From CAZDXB01 sp964509335 (lineage in GTDB: Bacteria > Bacteroidota > Ignavibacteria > Kapaibacteriales > UBA2268), in assembly GCA_964509335.1 (NCBI GenBank), contig CAZDXB010000022.1, forward strand, positions 1-47,637: DNA of 47,637 nucleotides, given 5' to 3'. This document shows positions 24,832 through 34,762 of the stretch, in pieces. Both the position numbers and the translations under genes were made by a program. The stretch's first letter is position 1; every line of letters begins with the position of its first letter. Under the pieces are notes generated by a model. It had not been told where the DNA came from. It did no database searches and saw nothing but the letters and a program-made list of their open reading frames with translations.

Positions 24832-26143
24832 AGCGATATTTTTCAGTAATTGGAAACGAATCAGCTAAACGATAATCGCCCATACCGGTGTAATCAACAA
24901 ATAAAAACTCGCGATTTCTTTTATTATATTTCCATCTTATATATTGCGCCCTGCCGCTGTATGAATTGTATCTTTCAGTGTAATCCGGCTTCCCGAAAAT
25001 AATATAAACGCGCCCCATATCCGCAAGCCAGCCTTGAGTATATGATTGAAAATGCTTATTTGCATAATTTATTCTTCTGTAGTATTCCTCGAACGCTTCG
25101 TTTCTCTCCGTGTTCGGCGAAGGGTCCATACTTTCCCAGAACTCTTGAAATCTTTTTCTTTTCTCAGCCTTGTTGGCGCCGCTTTTAATATACTCGATAT
25201 CTTTTTGATTAGCGGCGTATCTCAAATACTCAATCGCTTTTTTAATGTCCTTCATTAAATAACCGGAAATCGTTTTAAAGTATTTAATGGAACGCTCGGC
25301 TATCGCGTAATAAGTGTCTTTGTCGGCTAAACTTCCGCCGGGTTGCAGAGCTATAAGCCTAATCTTAAATTTGCCCTGCTCCAGATTGGGAGACATCTGA
25401 ACGTTTTTAAAATGCCGAGTTCTTGATTTATCCGCTTCTACCCAAAATTTATCGCTTTTATTAATTCTATTCCCTGATTCGTCAACTATTTCATAAACGA
25501 GAGCTATTGAATCTAATCCTACGTTGTCGTAAACTTCGTAAAAAATAAAGAAATTGCCGTCTATTAATCCGACGTTCTCCGAAAGATGCGGAGTAATAAT
25601 ATACTCGCCGCCACTTTCTTCTATCGCGCTTAAAAGCATAATTCCGCTAAGCGAAAGCGAGTAGAGATTAAAATTAATAACGCTAATAGCTCTGGATTTT
25701 GAATAATTCTTATTTGCAAAATCGTCGATTAAAATAGCGTCTATTTGATAGTCTCCCTTTGGTAAATAAAAGCTGTGCGTCAACCTAACAAAATCGCCTT
25801 TGCCCCCTTGCGCCTTGAAATATCCGCCTGCCGCTAAGCTCTTATTGAATATCTTCTTCCTAACAGACTGACCGTCGGAATTATAAACTTCTACGATAAA
25901 CCGATATTTCGCGCCGAAAACGTCTTTGTGTTTCTCGAAAGCCAAAGTCTGATAAGGTATCAGAGCGTAAACGTCCACTCTTCCTTTAGAGGAATCGGAA
26001 TTGTCGTCCGCCTTAAAGCATACCGCGTCGAAATAAAACGGTTTGTCGAAAAAACTCGGCTGAATTACCTGCGCTTTCAACGAAGCGGTTATAAAAAAAA
26101 GCGTCAAAATCGCTATATTCTTTGCAACATTAAATTCTTTCAT
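24821..26143 (-). CDS. GWxTD domain-containing protein
   Basis: 440 residues from ATG 26143, where a signal peptide begins (MKEFNVAKNIAILTLFFITA); the longer in-frame start at 26179 adds a hydrophilic extension in front and is less likely. The C-terminal domain has the GWxTD hallmark in altered form, SYTQGWLADMGRVYIIFGKP, followed by YIRWKYNKRNREFLFVD. The upstream half is beta-rich. GWxTD proteins are periplasmic and of unknown function, found in several phyla of the FCB group. The last W-x-T-D letters read WLAD here. Confidence 0.85.
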   Translation of the reverse strand: MKEFNVAKNIAILTLFFITASLKAQVIQPSFFDKPFYFDAVCFKADDNSDSSKGRVDVYALIPYQTLAFEKHKDVFGAKYRFIVEVYNSDGQSVRKKIFNKSLAAGGYFKAQGGKGDFVRLTHSFYLPKGDYQIDAILIDDFANKNYSKSRAISVINFNLYSLSLSGIMLLSAIEESGGEYIITPHLSENVGLIDGNFFIFYEVYDNVGLDSIALVYEIVDESGNRINKSDKFWVEADKSRTRHFKNVQMSPNLEQGKFKIRLIALQPGGSLADKDTYYAIAERSIKYFKTISGYLMKDIKKAIEYLRYAANQKDIEYIKSGANKAEKRKRFQEFWESMDPSPNTERNEAFEEYYRRINYANKHFQSYTQGWLADMGRVYIIFGKPDYTERYNSYSGRAQYIRWKYNKRNREFLFVDYTGMGDYRLADSFPITEKYRYED

Positions 26144-26298
26144 TCGATTATTTTTCCCGATTATATCTTGCGTCGTCAAAATATTTAAGATAACACTAGA
26201 GAGACAAAAAACAAATATATTTTGTCTATAATTCGCTCCTTTTTTAATTTATAGTCAGTTCTTTGCCAAATAATTTTTAGATAACATAGGAGAACGCT

Positions 26299-28575
26299 AT
26301 GATATTCGACCTCGATATGCTAAAGTCCCACTACGCGTCTTTTGCCGATAAAGTAAAAACAGCCAAAGAAAAGACAAGCAAACCGCTAACCTTCGCCGAA
26401 AAAATATTGTTCGCGCACTTACATAAAGACGAACCCGTCAGAGAATTCAAAAGAGGCGGAGATTACGTTAATTTCTCTCCCGACAGAGTCGCTATGCAAG
26501 ACGCCACCGCCCAGATGGCTCTCTTGCAATTTATGCAGTCGGGCAGAAAGAAAACCGCCGTGCCATCTACCGTTCATTGCGACCATTTAATACAAGCCAG
26601 AGTCGGAGCGGACAAAGACTTATCAGCCGCGAAAGACATAAACAAAGAAGTTTACGATTTCCTATCGTCTGTTTCCAATAAATACGGAATCGGCTTCTGG
26701 AAACCCGGAGCGGGCATAATACACCAAGTCGTTCTGGAAAATTACGCTTTCCCGGGCGGAATGATGATAGGAACCGACTCCCACACGCCGAACGCGGGCG
26801 GACTCGGTATGTTGGCAATAGGAGTAGGCGGAGCGGACGCCGTGGACGTAATGGCTGGAATGCCTTGGGAACTCAAATTCCCCAAATTAATCGGCGTTAA
26901 ACTAACGGGAGAATTGGACGGCTGGACCGCTTCAAAAGACGTTATATTAAAAGTCGCGGGAATACTAACCGTTAAAGGCGGCACCGGAGCGATTGTCGAA
27001 TACTTCGGCGACGGAGCGCGCTCGCTATCCTGCACCGGAAAAGGAACTATTTGCAATATGGGCGCGGAAATCGGAGCCACTACATCCACCTTCGGCTACG
27101 ACGACAGTATGAACCGATATTTAGAAATTACCGGCAGAAAAGAAGTCGCCGAAATGGCGGAAAATATCGCCGAACATCTAACTGGCGACCCCGAAACTTA
27201 CGCCGACCCGGAAAAGCATTTCGACAAAGTAATAGAAATCAACTTGTCCGACTTAGAGCCGCACGTAAACGGACCTTTTTCGCCGGACAAAGCTTGGCCC
27301 GTCCCAGAATTAAAGAAAGCGGTAAAAGAAAACGATTATCCAGAAAAAGTAGAAGTGGGCTTAATCGGCTCTTGCACCAACTCTTCATACGAAGATATAT
27401 CCAGAGCCGCTTCAATCGCCGAACAGGCTCTCGACAAAAAACTCAAAGTAAAATCAGAATACACAATTACTCCCGGCTCCGAGCAAATACGATACACAAT
27501 AGAAAGAGACGGATACATCGACTTATTTGAAAAAATAGGCGGCGTCGTTCTCGCCAACGCCTGCGGTCCTTGTATCGGTCAATGGAATAGAGCCGGAGCC
27601 GAAAAAGGCGAAAAGAACACGATTATAACGTCTTTCAACAGAAATTTCGCTAAGAGAAACGACGGCAACCCCAACACTCACAGCTTCGTCGCTTCGCCGG
27701 AAATTGTAACGGCTTTATCTATAGCCGGCAAACTTACGTTCAATCCGAAAACCGATACTTTAACAAACGAAGACGGCGAAGAAGTAAAATTAGACCCTCC
27801 TAGCGGCGTCGAATTACCCGCAAAAGGCTTCGAAGTCGAGGATATGGGCTATCAACCGCCCGCCGAAGAAAGCGAAGACGTCGATATTATCGTCAAACCC
27901 GATTCAGATAGATTACAAATTCTATCTAGATTCGAGCCTTGGGACGGCGAAGACTATAAAGGATTGAGATTGCTCATTAAAGCCAAAGGCAAATGCACAA
28001 CCGACCATATATCAATGGCGGGTCCTTGGCTAAAATATAGAGGACACTTAGACAATATCTCGAATAATCTCTTAACGGGCGCCGTCAACTACTTCAACGA
28101 CGAAACCAACAAAGTGAAAAACCAGCTTACGAGCGAATACGGTACGGTTCCCGACGTGCAAAGAGATTATAAAAAGCAAGGCGTTGGAACTATCGTCGTC
28201 GGAGACGAAAACTACGGCGAAGGCTCTTCCAGAGAGCACGCCGCTATGGAGCCGAGACATCTCGGCGTAAAAGTAGTCCTAGTGCGCTCGTTCGCCAGAA
28301 TCCACGAAACGAATCTTAAAAAGCAAGGTATTCTAGCGATTACATTCGACAATCCCGACGACTATGAAAAAATAAAAGAAGACGACAAAATCGACGTTCT
28401 CGGACTGAAAGAATTCAAACCCGGCTCGCAATTCACAGTCGTCTGCAATCATAAAGACGGAACGAAAGACGAATTCAAAACCAACCACACTTACAGCCAA
28501 ACGCAAATAGAATGGTTCAAAGCCGGCTCGGCTTTAAATCTAATAAGAAGCAAAATAACGGGAGATAAAAGCTAA
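26299..28575 (+). CDS. acn: Aconitate hydratase (mitochondrial type)
   Basis: 758 residues, the length of the mitochondrial-type aconitase. Three Fe-S cysteines are visible: GSCTNSSYED and NACGPCIGQW. Other family motifs: HCDHLI, MIGTDSHTPNAGGLGMLAIG, the swivel-domain GDENYGEGSSREHAAMEPRH and VRSFARIHETNLKKQG. It interconverts citrate and isocitrate in the cytoplasm. It stands alone: the upstream gene runs the other way and a strong terminator follows. AGGAG sits 8 bases before ATG. Confidence 0.97.
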   Translation: MIFDLDMLKSHYASFADKVKTAKEKTSKPLTFAEKILFAHLHKDEPVREFKRGGDYVNFSPDRVAMQDATAQMALLQFMQSGRKKTAVPSTVHCDHLIQARVGADKDLSAAKDINKEVYDFLSSVSNKYGIGFWKPGAGIIHQVVLENYAFPGGMMIGTDSHTPNAGGLGMLAIGVGGADAVDVMAGMPWELKFPKLIGVKLTGELDGWTASKDVILKVAGILTVKGGTGAIVEYFGDGARSLSCTGKGTICNMGAEIGATTSTFGYDDSMNRYLEITGRKEVAEMAENIAEHLTGDPETYADPEKHFDKVIEINLSDLEPHVNGPFSPDKAWPVPELKKAVKENDYPEKVEVGLIGSCTNSSYEDISRAASIAEQALDKKLKVKSEYTITPGSEQIRYTIERDGYIDLFEKIGGVVLANACGPCIGQWNRAGAEKGEKNTIITSFNRNFAKRNDGNPNTHSFVASPEIVTALSIAGKLTFNPKTDTLTNEDGEEVKLDPPSGVELPAKGFEVEDMGYQPPAEESEDVDIIVKPDSDRLQILSRFEPWDGEDYKGLRLLIKAKGKCTTDHISMAGPWLKYRGHLDNISNNLLTGAVNYFNDETNKVKNQLTSEYGTVPDVQRDYKKQGVGTIVVGDENYGEGSSREHAAMEPRHLGVKVVLVRSFARIHETNLKKQGILAITFDNPDDYEKIKEDDKIDVLGLKEFKPGSQFTVVCNHKDGTKDEFKTNHTYSQTQIEWFKAGSALNLIRSKITGDKS

Positions 28576-28942
28576 ATATTCCGTAAATATTAAATATTAT
28601 TAATTAAAAAGAGGGCGAATACAAACTTTTCGCCCTTTTTTATTTTCAACTTTTGACGTTATTTAATCAAAAATATCTGCCAATAGTCTATATTTCAATT
28701 ATTTAACGACGAGACTCTAACTCTCATTCAGCAAAAACTTGATTTTCTAATTGTTTGTAAAAACAAGGAAATTTTATAAATTTGTAATGAAGAGTCGATT
28801 AATAATAGGTTCAGCGAATGAAAAAAACAGTTACAAATTTTTCTCGAGGCGACTTCTTCATAATAAAGGCTAAATACTATATAAAAACAATATATGGGCA
28901 TAATAATGCCATAGTTTTTATTAACAGTTAGAAGGAGTTTAT
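28576..28942. other. Spacer between aconitase and susC
   Basis: Contains the aconitase terminator (28606-28642) and then about 300 bp of AT-rich sequence with the likely promoter of the susC gene. A small GGCAT/ATGCC hairpin lies near 28895-28910 and AAGGAG precedes the susC start. No gene is seen. Confidence 0.6.
28606..28642 (+). terminator. Intrinsic terminator after aconitase
   Basis: AAAAAGA, GGGCGAA (28613-28619), 9-base loop, TTCGCCC (28629-28635), then six T. A standard intrinsic terminator. Confidence 0.85.
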
Positions 28943-31846
28943 ATGAAACTATCAAAGTTACTGTTGCCGATATTAATTTTTTCAGTATTAGCGGCAACTT
29001 CGACGCGCGCTCAAAACGGCTCTATCACAGGCGTAGCCAAAAACGCGAAAACGGGCGAGAAACTCCCGGGCGCTAGAGTAGAGTTAATCGAGAAAGGTCT
29101 CGCCGAGAAAGAAGCGACCGGAAAAAAATACGGCGACATAACCGGCAAGAACGGAGAATTTACAATTAAGAACATACCTCCGGGCAAGTATATTGTAGTA
29201 GCCCACTTCATCGGTTTTAAAAACTACTATAAGGATATTAACGTCAAGCCCGGCGAAAGGAAAATGGAAGTTAAATTAATGCCGGACGTTGTATCGCTCG
29301 ACGAAGTTATCGTAACGGGCGTAGCCTCGAAAAGAGCGAAAGCGGTAGCTGACGTCTCAGTGGCGCGTATTAACGCTTCCGAACTCCGAAAGCAAAACGT
29401 TTATCAAGATTTCAGTCAAATGGTTGCCGGCAAAGTTTCCGGCGTCCAAGTTAAGTCGGCTTCGGGAAATGTCGGCGGCGGTATTAGATTCCATATCCGA
29501 GGCGGCGGCGGTCTTAACGGCGACGGTCAACCCGTTATTTACGTTGACGGAATTAGAATGAACAACAACGAAATCGGAATAGACATTAGCGGTCAAGGAT
29601 TTTCAACTTTAGCTGATTTAAATCCTAACGATATCAAGTCGGTAGAAATATTAAAAGGTCCCGCCGGCGCGGCTCTATACGGAACGTCGGGTTCTAACGG
29701 CGTCGTTCTTATAACCACCAAACACGGCAAAAGAGCCGAAGATTACACTGAAGTCAACTATCAATCAGTCTTCGGCTGGAACGAACAAGCGGTGGAATAC
29801 AGCGAAGACGATTTTGTAAGCGCAAAAGACGCCAACGCTATCTTCCGCGAAGGCGCTCTTCACGAAAACACAATTAACTTCCAAGGCAAATCGGGAATGT
29901 TTAGCTATTACGGCGCTTACACAAACAGAGACGAAGACGGAATAGTTGGAAACAACAGCTACGAACGCGAATCGGTTAGAGGAAATTTTGAAGTATTTCC
30001 AAACGAGCAGTTAAATTTAAAAGTTAGCGGAAACTACGTTTGGAGCGACAACAACCGCCCCATTAACGACAACAACGTTATGGGTTGGCTGGGCAATACG
30101 ATGCTATTTACACAATCCTACAGATTTACCGACAGTACGGCTATTTCTAAAATCCAAAACGGGGTAGTTACCAAAAGATTTATCGGTTCGGCTCAATTAT
30201 CTTATACGCCAAATTGGCTCCCCGGACTTAGATTGCACGGAGTTGTCGGCTTCGACGGAATGAACTACAGAAACGACGCTTTTTATCCGCCGGGATATTT
30301 TTATACCGGACCGAGCACAAAAGGCGAAAAAGAAATATTCCAAAGAACCCGCGACCAAATAAATTACGATTTTCACGCGGCGTACGACTTTGAGATTATC
30401 GAAGATTTAAAATCAACGTCATACATAGGAGCTCAAATATTTGAAAACTATACAAGATTTTCGGACGTTACGTTACAAGATTTTGCTTCTCCAAAAATTA
30501 GCAATTTAGACGCCGGCGCCGAATACATAGCGGCAAACGACGGCTTGCTTCATTACAAAGAAGCGGGATTATTTGTCGAAGAAGACTTGAATTATAAAGA
30601 CACTTACATAATGACCCTGTCGGTAAGAAACGATTACACAAGCGTCTTAGGCAACGACGCGCCAAGTATTTTCTATCCTTCTGTTAGAGGCGCCGTTCGC
30701 TTAGACAAATTCGATTTTCTACCCGACCAGATTAACTTTCTTAAGTTGAGAGCGGGATACGGACAATCCGGACAGCTTCCGGGTATTTTAGCCGCTTATC
30801 CGCTAAGATGGGCGGGACAGCAATCCGGACACGGCGTTGGAGGACTAATTAACAGCATAGGCAACTCCGATATCGAACCGGAAAGATTAGAAGAATTCGA
30901 AATGGGAATAGAAACGCAATTCTTTAACGCCTATGGATTCGACTTAACTTATTTCCAAGGCTACGGCAAGAATTCAATTATTAATTTACCCAATCCTCCT
31001 TCGACTGGCTTAACCGCTTCGGACGTTCCGACAAACATAGCCGAAATTAGGTCTTGGGGAGTCGAAGCGAGATTTTACGCCAATCCGATTATTACCGAAC
31101 AATACAAATTGAATTTCGACGCCAACGTTACTTGGTCCGACAACGAAATAATAGAACTCGGCACCGACCAACCTATAATTGGCGGATTCGGAAATCAAGG
31201 CTGGTACGAAGGCGAGAGACGTTCCGCGTTTATAGCCAAGAAAGTGTTGGGAGCTCAATTCGACGAGGAAACAGGTCAATTCTTGGGACCTAAAGTTTCA
31301 GACGAAGAGGAATACTTAGGAACTCCGATTCCAATTCTAAACGGTTCATTCTCGACCAATTTTACTTTCCTGAAAAACTTCACGGTATATTGCCTATTCG
31401 AATGGGCTACCGGACACAGCATGTATAATAATACCAGAGCGTTTCAGGTATCTTTTGGAAACAACGTAGAATACAACGAACTAAATGAAGAATTAGGAAC
31501 GCTAGATCCCGGCACCGCTGAATACAGAGCCACGGCTGAAAAAATAGCCAGACTCAATCCAAATTACGACGACAACTTCATTGAAGAAGCCGACTGGTTG
31601 CGCTTAAGAGAAATCAGCTTGAGAATCGACGTAACCGATTGGATGAGCGATTATCTAACCGGCAGCCACATCAAAAATCTGTCGTTTGTAGCTTCCGTTA
31701 GAAACGCGGCTCTGTGGACAAAATACAGCGGAGCCGACCCGGAAGTTAATATGTTCGGCGCGAGAACGAACATCGCTAGAGGAGTTGACTTCTTAACCCT
31801 ACAAAACGCTAGAACGTATAATTTCCAAGTCAATCTCGGTTTATAA
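28943..31846 (+). CDS. SusC/RagA-type TonB-dependent outer-membrane receptor
   Basis: 967 residues: signal peptide (MKLSKLLLPILIFSVLAATS), carboxypeptidase-regulatory-like domain at about 25-110 (GSITGVAKNAKTGEKLPGAR...DITGKNGEFTIKNIPPGKYI, read in parts), then the SusC plug with DEVIVTGVA, RGGGGLNGDGQPVIYVDGI and SVEILKGPAGAALYGTSGS, and a 22-strand barrel. The last residues NFQVNLGL fit a barrel end. It imports a glycan or peptide through the outer membrane with energy from TonB. The SusD gene follows by 30 bp. No neighbouring hydrolase tells the substrate. AAGGAG before ATG supports the start. Confidence 0.95.
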   Translation: MKLSKLLLPILIFSVLAATSTRAQNGSITGVAKNAKTGEKLPGARVELIEKGLAEKEATGKKYGDITGKNGEFTIKNIPPGKYIVVAHFIGFKNYYKDINVKPGERKMEVKLMPDVVSLDEVIVTGVASKRAKAVADVSVARINASELRKQNVYQDFSQMVAGKVSGVQVKSASGNVGGGIRFHIRGGGGLNGDGQPVIYVDGIRMNNNEIGIDISGQGFSTLADLNPNDIKSVEILKGPAGAALYGTSGSNGVVLITTKHGKRAEDYTEVNYQSVFGWNEQAVEYSEDDFVSAKDANAIFREGALHENTINFQGKSGMFSYYGAYTNRDEDGIVGNNSYERESVRGNFEVFPNEQLNLKVSGNYVWSDNNRPINDNNVMGWLGNTMLFTQSYRFTDSTAISKIQNGVVTKRFIGSAQLSYTPNWLPGLRLHGVVGFDGMNYRNDAFYPPGYFYTGPSTKGEKEIFQRTRDQINYDFHAAYDFEIIEDLKSTSYIGAQIFENYTRFSDVTLQDFASPKISNLDAGAEYIAANDGLLHYKEAGLFVEEDLNYKDTYIMTLSVRNDYTSVLGNDAPSIFYPSVRGAVRLDKFDFLPDQINFLKLRAGYGQSGQLPGILAAYPLRWAGQQSGHGVGGLINSIGNSDIEPERLEEFEMGIETQFFNAYGFDLTYFQGYGKNSIINLPNPPSTGLTASDVPTNIAEIRSWGVEARFYANPIITEQYKLNFDANVTWSDNEIIELGTDQPIIGGFGNQGWYEGERRSAFIAKKVLGAQFDEETGQFLGPKVSDEEEYLGTPIPILNGSFSTNFTFLKNFTVYCLFEWATGHSMYNNTRAFQVSFGNNVEYNELNEELGTLDPGTAEYRATAEKIARLNPNYDDNFIEEADWLRLREISLRIDVTDWMSDYLTGSHIKNLSFVASVRNAALWTKYSGADPEVNMFGARTNIARGVDFLTLQNARTYNFQVNLGL

Positions 31847-31876
31847 AAATTTGATAAAAATAATACGGAGACAATT

Positions 31877-33223
31877 ATGATAAAACAATTTAAACTAATA
31901 ATGGCAACGCTAATAATAGGTTCGCTTATTATAGCGCTTATATCCTGCGAGGATTTCGTAAACGACGTCGAAGAGCCTATCAACGACATCGCGGACGAAA
32001 GTCTTAATACGCCGCAAGACGCGCCGTTTCTTATTACAGGCGTTGAAGCCGCATTCGATATCGTATGGGACGAAACTTCGAATTTCGCGGGCGGACTTTC
32101 CGACGAACTTGAGTTTACCCGCGACATCCAGCAAGCTACATTTCCGACTTTCGAGGCTATCGATCTAGCGGAAAGAGAAGGCACGGGTTCGAGAAATCCG
32201 CTCGTTCCGCAGAACAATTCGACGGAAACTATTATGAACGAATTGGCTCGCTTGAGACTATACGCTGACACCTTGGTTTATCGAGTTGAAAATCGAATTG
32301 ATTTTGACTCCGCGACTGACGCCAGAAGACACGAAGCTCTGTTTAAAGGATATTTCTACGGAGCCGTTTCACGCTACATCTGGGGAGCGTATTGGGCTCT
32401 TGAACCTGGCGACGGCGGCGGCGGAGTAATTAACGTTAGCCCTTACATCCCAGCCGAGCAAATGTATAGCGACGCTATCGATTTACTCGACGAAGCTATT
32501 AAATATGGCTCCCCTACGCAAGTTATGTGGGCAAACACATTGAAAGCCAGAATTTACTTAATCCAAGAAGACTACGCTCAAGCTCAAGCGGCGGCGGAAT
32601 TAGGCTTGACTCAAGGCTCAGAACCAATGTCCGCTAAATACAACACTAGCTTGAACAACTATTGGTATTATTGGGCTGGACCCGGCAGAACTCAATTCCA
32701 CGCCGCCGACCGCTTCGGAACTTACGTTTACGAAGACCCGAACGAAGCCAATAGAATTCCTCTATATACTATTCAAGGACAGAACGACTTCACCGTGGAA
32801 AACGACACCGTTATCGGCGGAGTCGAATATACCGCCGGAGAAACCACCAAAAGAGTATATATGCAACAGCTGAAATACGACGATATGTCCTCTTTCTTGC
32901 CTTTCCTGACTTGGCAGGAAAACGAGCTTATGAAAGCGGAAATCGCTATTAGAAACGACGATCCCGACGGAGGACTTACGATAGTAAATAACGTCAGGAG
33001 TACTTACGGCCTCGACGCTCTGACCGACCAAGACATTACCGATATGTACGGCGGCGATTATCTCGAAATGATATACGTCGAGAGAGACAAGGAGTTGTGC
33101 TTCACCGGAATGAGACTTATCGACCAAAGACGCTTCGATAAGTGGCATATAGACGAATCGAAAACCTGGCAACATCTGCCTATCAATTACGAAGAAAGAC
33201 AAGCCAATCCGAATATAGACTAA
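31877..33223 (+). CDS. SusD/RagB-type surface lipoprotein
   Basis: 448 residues. Lipoprotein signal with lipobox LISC (MIKQFKLIMATLIIGSLIIA then LISCEDF), a helical TPR-like core (AEQMYSDAIDLLDEAIKYGS; ANTLKARIYLIQEDYAQAQA), and the family's late motif NVRSTYGLDALT then YVERDKELCFTGMRLIDQRR, which matches the conserved ERxxELxxEGxRxxDLxR pattern. It caps the SusC barrel and captures the ligand at the cell surface. At 448 residues it is on the short side for the family. A strong terminator follows. Confidence 0.92.
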   Translation: MIKQFKLIMATLIIGSLIIALISCEDFVNDVEEPINDIADESLNTPQDAPFLITGVEAAFDIVWDETSNFAGGLSDELEFTRDIQQATFPTFEAIDLAEREGTGSRNPLVPQNNSTETIMNELARLRLYADTLVYRVENRIDFDSATDARRHEALFKGYFYGAVSRYIWGAYWALEPGDGGGGVINVSPYIPAEQMYSDAIDLLDEAIKYGSPTQVMWANTLKARIYLIQEDYAQAQAAAELGLTQGSEPMSAKYNTSLNNYWYYWAGPGRTQFHAADRFGTYVYEDPNEANRIPLYTIQGQNDFTVENDTVIGGVEYTAGETTKRVYMQQLKYDDMSSFLPFLTWQENELMKAEIAIRNDDPDGGLTIVNNVRSTYGLDALTDQDITDMYGGDYLEMIYVERDKELCFTGMRLIDQRRFDKWHIDESKTWQHLPINYEERQANPNID

Positions 33224-33245
33224 AGGCTATGGCTTGACATAATCT

Positions 33246-33281
33246 AAGCCCTCTTTCTCAACTCGAGAAGGAGGGCTTTTT
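33246..33281 (+). terminator. Intrinsic terminator after susD
   Basis: AAGCCCTCTTTCTC (33246-33259), AACTC, GAGAAGGAGGGCTT (33265-33278) with one G-T pair, then TTT. A 14-bp stem; it ends the SusCD transcript. Confidence 0.85.
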
Positions 33282-33302
33282 CGCGTTTAGGAAATGTCCT
33301 CC

Positions 33303-33330
33303 AAAAAAAAAGCGGATATGTTTATCCGCC
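33303..33330 (-). terminator. Intrinsic terminator after the sigma-54 activator gene
   Basis: On the minus strand GCGGATA (33329-33323), AACA, TATCCGC (33318-33312), then nine T (33311-33303). It lies about 50 bp after the stop of the activator and closes the minus-strand unit that starts at 36288. Confidence 0.8.
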
Positions 33331-33379
33331 TTTATAAAGACACGAAAGAGCAAACGCGAGAGTTCGCTATAATTTTTAT

Positions 33380-34696
33380 CTACATCGACTCAATATCATA
33401 ATCCTTGATTTTTCGCCAAAGGGTGGAGCGGTGCATACCGAGTTCTTTCGCGGCTTTCGAGCGATTTCCTTTATTCCGCCTCAGAGTCTCTAGAATAATA
33501 TCTTTCTCGTTGCCGCCGTTATGAGAAATCCTGTTGACAATCGCGCTTTGATTAACTATGCTCGAAGGCAAATGCTTAGGCAAAATCTCGTCGTTATTGC
33601 CGCACATTACAAACGCGTGCTCTATGGCGTTTTCCAGCTCTCTTACGTTTCCGGGGAATCTATATTTCCTAAGTAAATTAAGCGCTTCCGGCGATATTTT
33701 CTGGACGGGCAATTTAGTTTTCTTCCTAAACGCTTTCAAAAAATGGTCAACCAACAAAGGAATATCCTCCGGTCTTTCCTTGAGAGGCGGAACTTCCAGT
33801 TCAACGACGTTTATTCTATAATATAAATCTTCCCGAAAATTGCCCTTGGCGATTTCCTCGCTCATATTCGCGTTTGTCGCCGCTATTATTCTAGCGTCGG
33901 AATGTTGTGTTTCCGAAGAACCCAGAGGACGATATTCCCCGTTGTTCAAAGTCCTAAGCAACTTCACCTGAAGGGAAACGTCCATCTCGCTAATTTCGTC
34001 TAGCAACAAAGTACCGCCGTTAGCCAAACAAAATTGCCCGGGCTTGTCTTTCTTTGCGTCGGTGAAAGCGCCTTTTTTGTAGCCGAACAATTCGGACTCT
34101 AACAGCTGAGGCGGCAGAGCGGCGCAATTAATTTTAATATACGGTCCGTATTTCCTTGGGCTTAAGTTATGTATGACTTGCGCAAACAGTTCCTTGCCGG
34201 AACCGCTAGGTCCCTGAATCAAAACGCTGCAATCCGACTCGGCGATATTCGGAAGCAGACTAATCAAGCGCTGCATTTGAGGATTCACGCTAACAATCTC
34301 ATCTAACGCTTTCTCTTTTTCATATTCGCGCTTAAGATGCTCGATTTCCGATATATCGCTAAAAAACTCAACGGCGCCGACAACCTCGCTGTTTTCGTCT
34401 TTTAATAAAGTAGTAGAAACGCTAATCGGCGTTTCGCAACCGTCTTTGGTTATAATAGTAACCCGAACGTTATCTACCATCTCCTTGGTTTTCAAGGTGT
34501 CTTTCAAGGCGCATCTTTTGTTGCAAATTTCCGTCCTGAAAATCTCAAAACATCGCTTGCCAATCGCCTCCGAAGCCTTAAACCCGGTAATGCGCTCGGC
34601 GGCGAGATTAAAAGACGTAATCCTGCACTTTTTATCAACGGTGAAAACGCCGTCGCTAATGCTGTCGAATATTATTTCGCTTATCTTTTTTGCCAT
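33380..34696 (-). CDS. PAS-linked sigma-54 activator (NtrC-family without receiver)
   Basis: 438 residues. PAS domain at about 5-118 (DSISDGVFTVDKKCRITSFN) with cysteines at 24, 49, 58 and 62, the last three within about 15 residues (RCFEIFRTEICNKRCAL), fitting redox, iron-sulfur or metal sensing. The AAA+ domain has Walker A GPSGSGKE (162-169), a GAFTGA loop that reads GAFTDA (209-214), Walker B LLLDEI (230-235), and ERPEDIPLL. The C-terminal Fis-type HTH is NRSKAAKELGMHRSTLWRKI. It activates sigma-54 RNA polymerase. There is no receiver domain, so the PAS is the likely sensor. Third gene of the unit 36288-33380, 66 bp after the USP-like gene. Confidence 0.93.
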   Translation of the reverse strand: MAKKISEIIFDSISDGVFTVDKKCRITSFNLAAERITGFKASEAIGKRCFEIFRTEICNKRCALKDTLKTKEMVDNVRVTIITKDGCETPISVSTTLLKDENSEVVGAVEFFSDISEIEHLKREYEKEKALDEIVSVNPQMQRLISLLPNIAESDCSVLIQGPSGSGKELFAQVIHNLSPRKYGPYIKINCAALPPQLLESELFGYKKGAFTDAKKDKPGQFCLANGGTLLLDEISEMDVSLQVKLLRTLNNGEYRPLGSSETQHSDARIIAATNANMSEEIAKGNFREDLYYRINVVELEVPPLKERPEDIPLLVDHFLKAFRKKTKLPVQKISPEALNLLRKYRFPGNVRELENAIEHAFVMCGNNDEILPKHLPSSIVNQSAIVNRISHNGGNEKDIILETLRRNKGNRSKAAKELGMHRSTLWRKIKDYDIESM

Positions 34697-34762
34697 TCTT
34701 CAAGCTAAGAAATTTTATTCATTTAATAGATAGCTTATTATTAACGACGAACAAAACAAATC

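Noticed and set aside
28728..28997. Minus-strand open frame upstream of susC
   Set aside because: Overlaps the susC signal-peptide region and the promoter; translation lacks domain structure.
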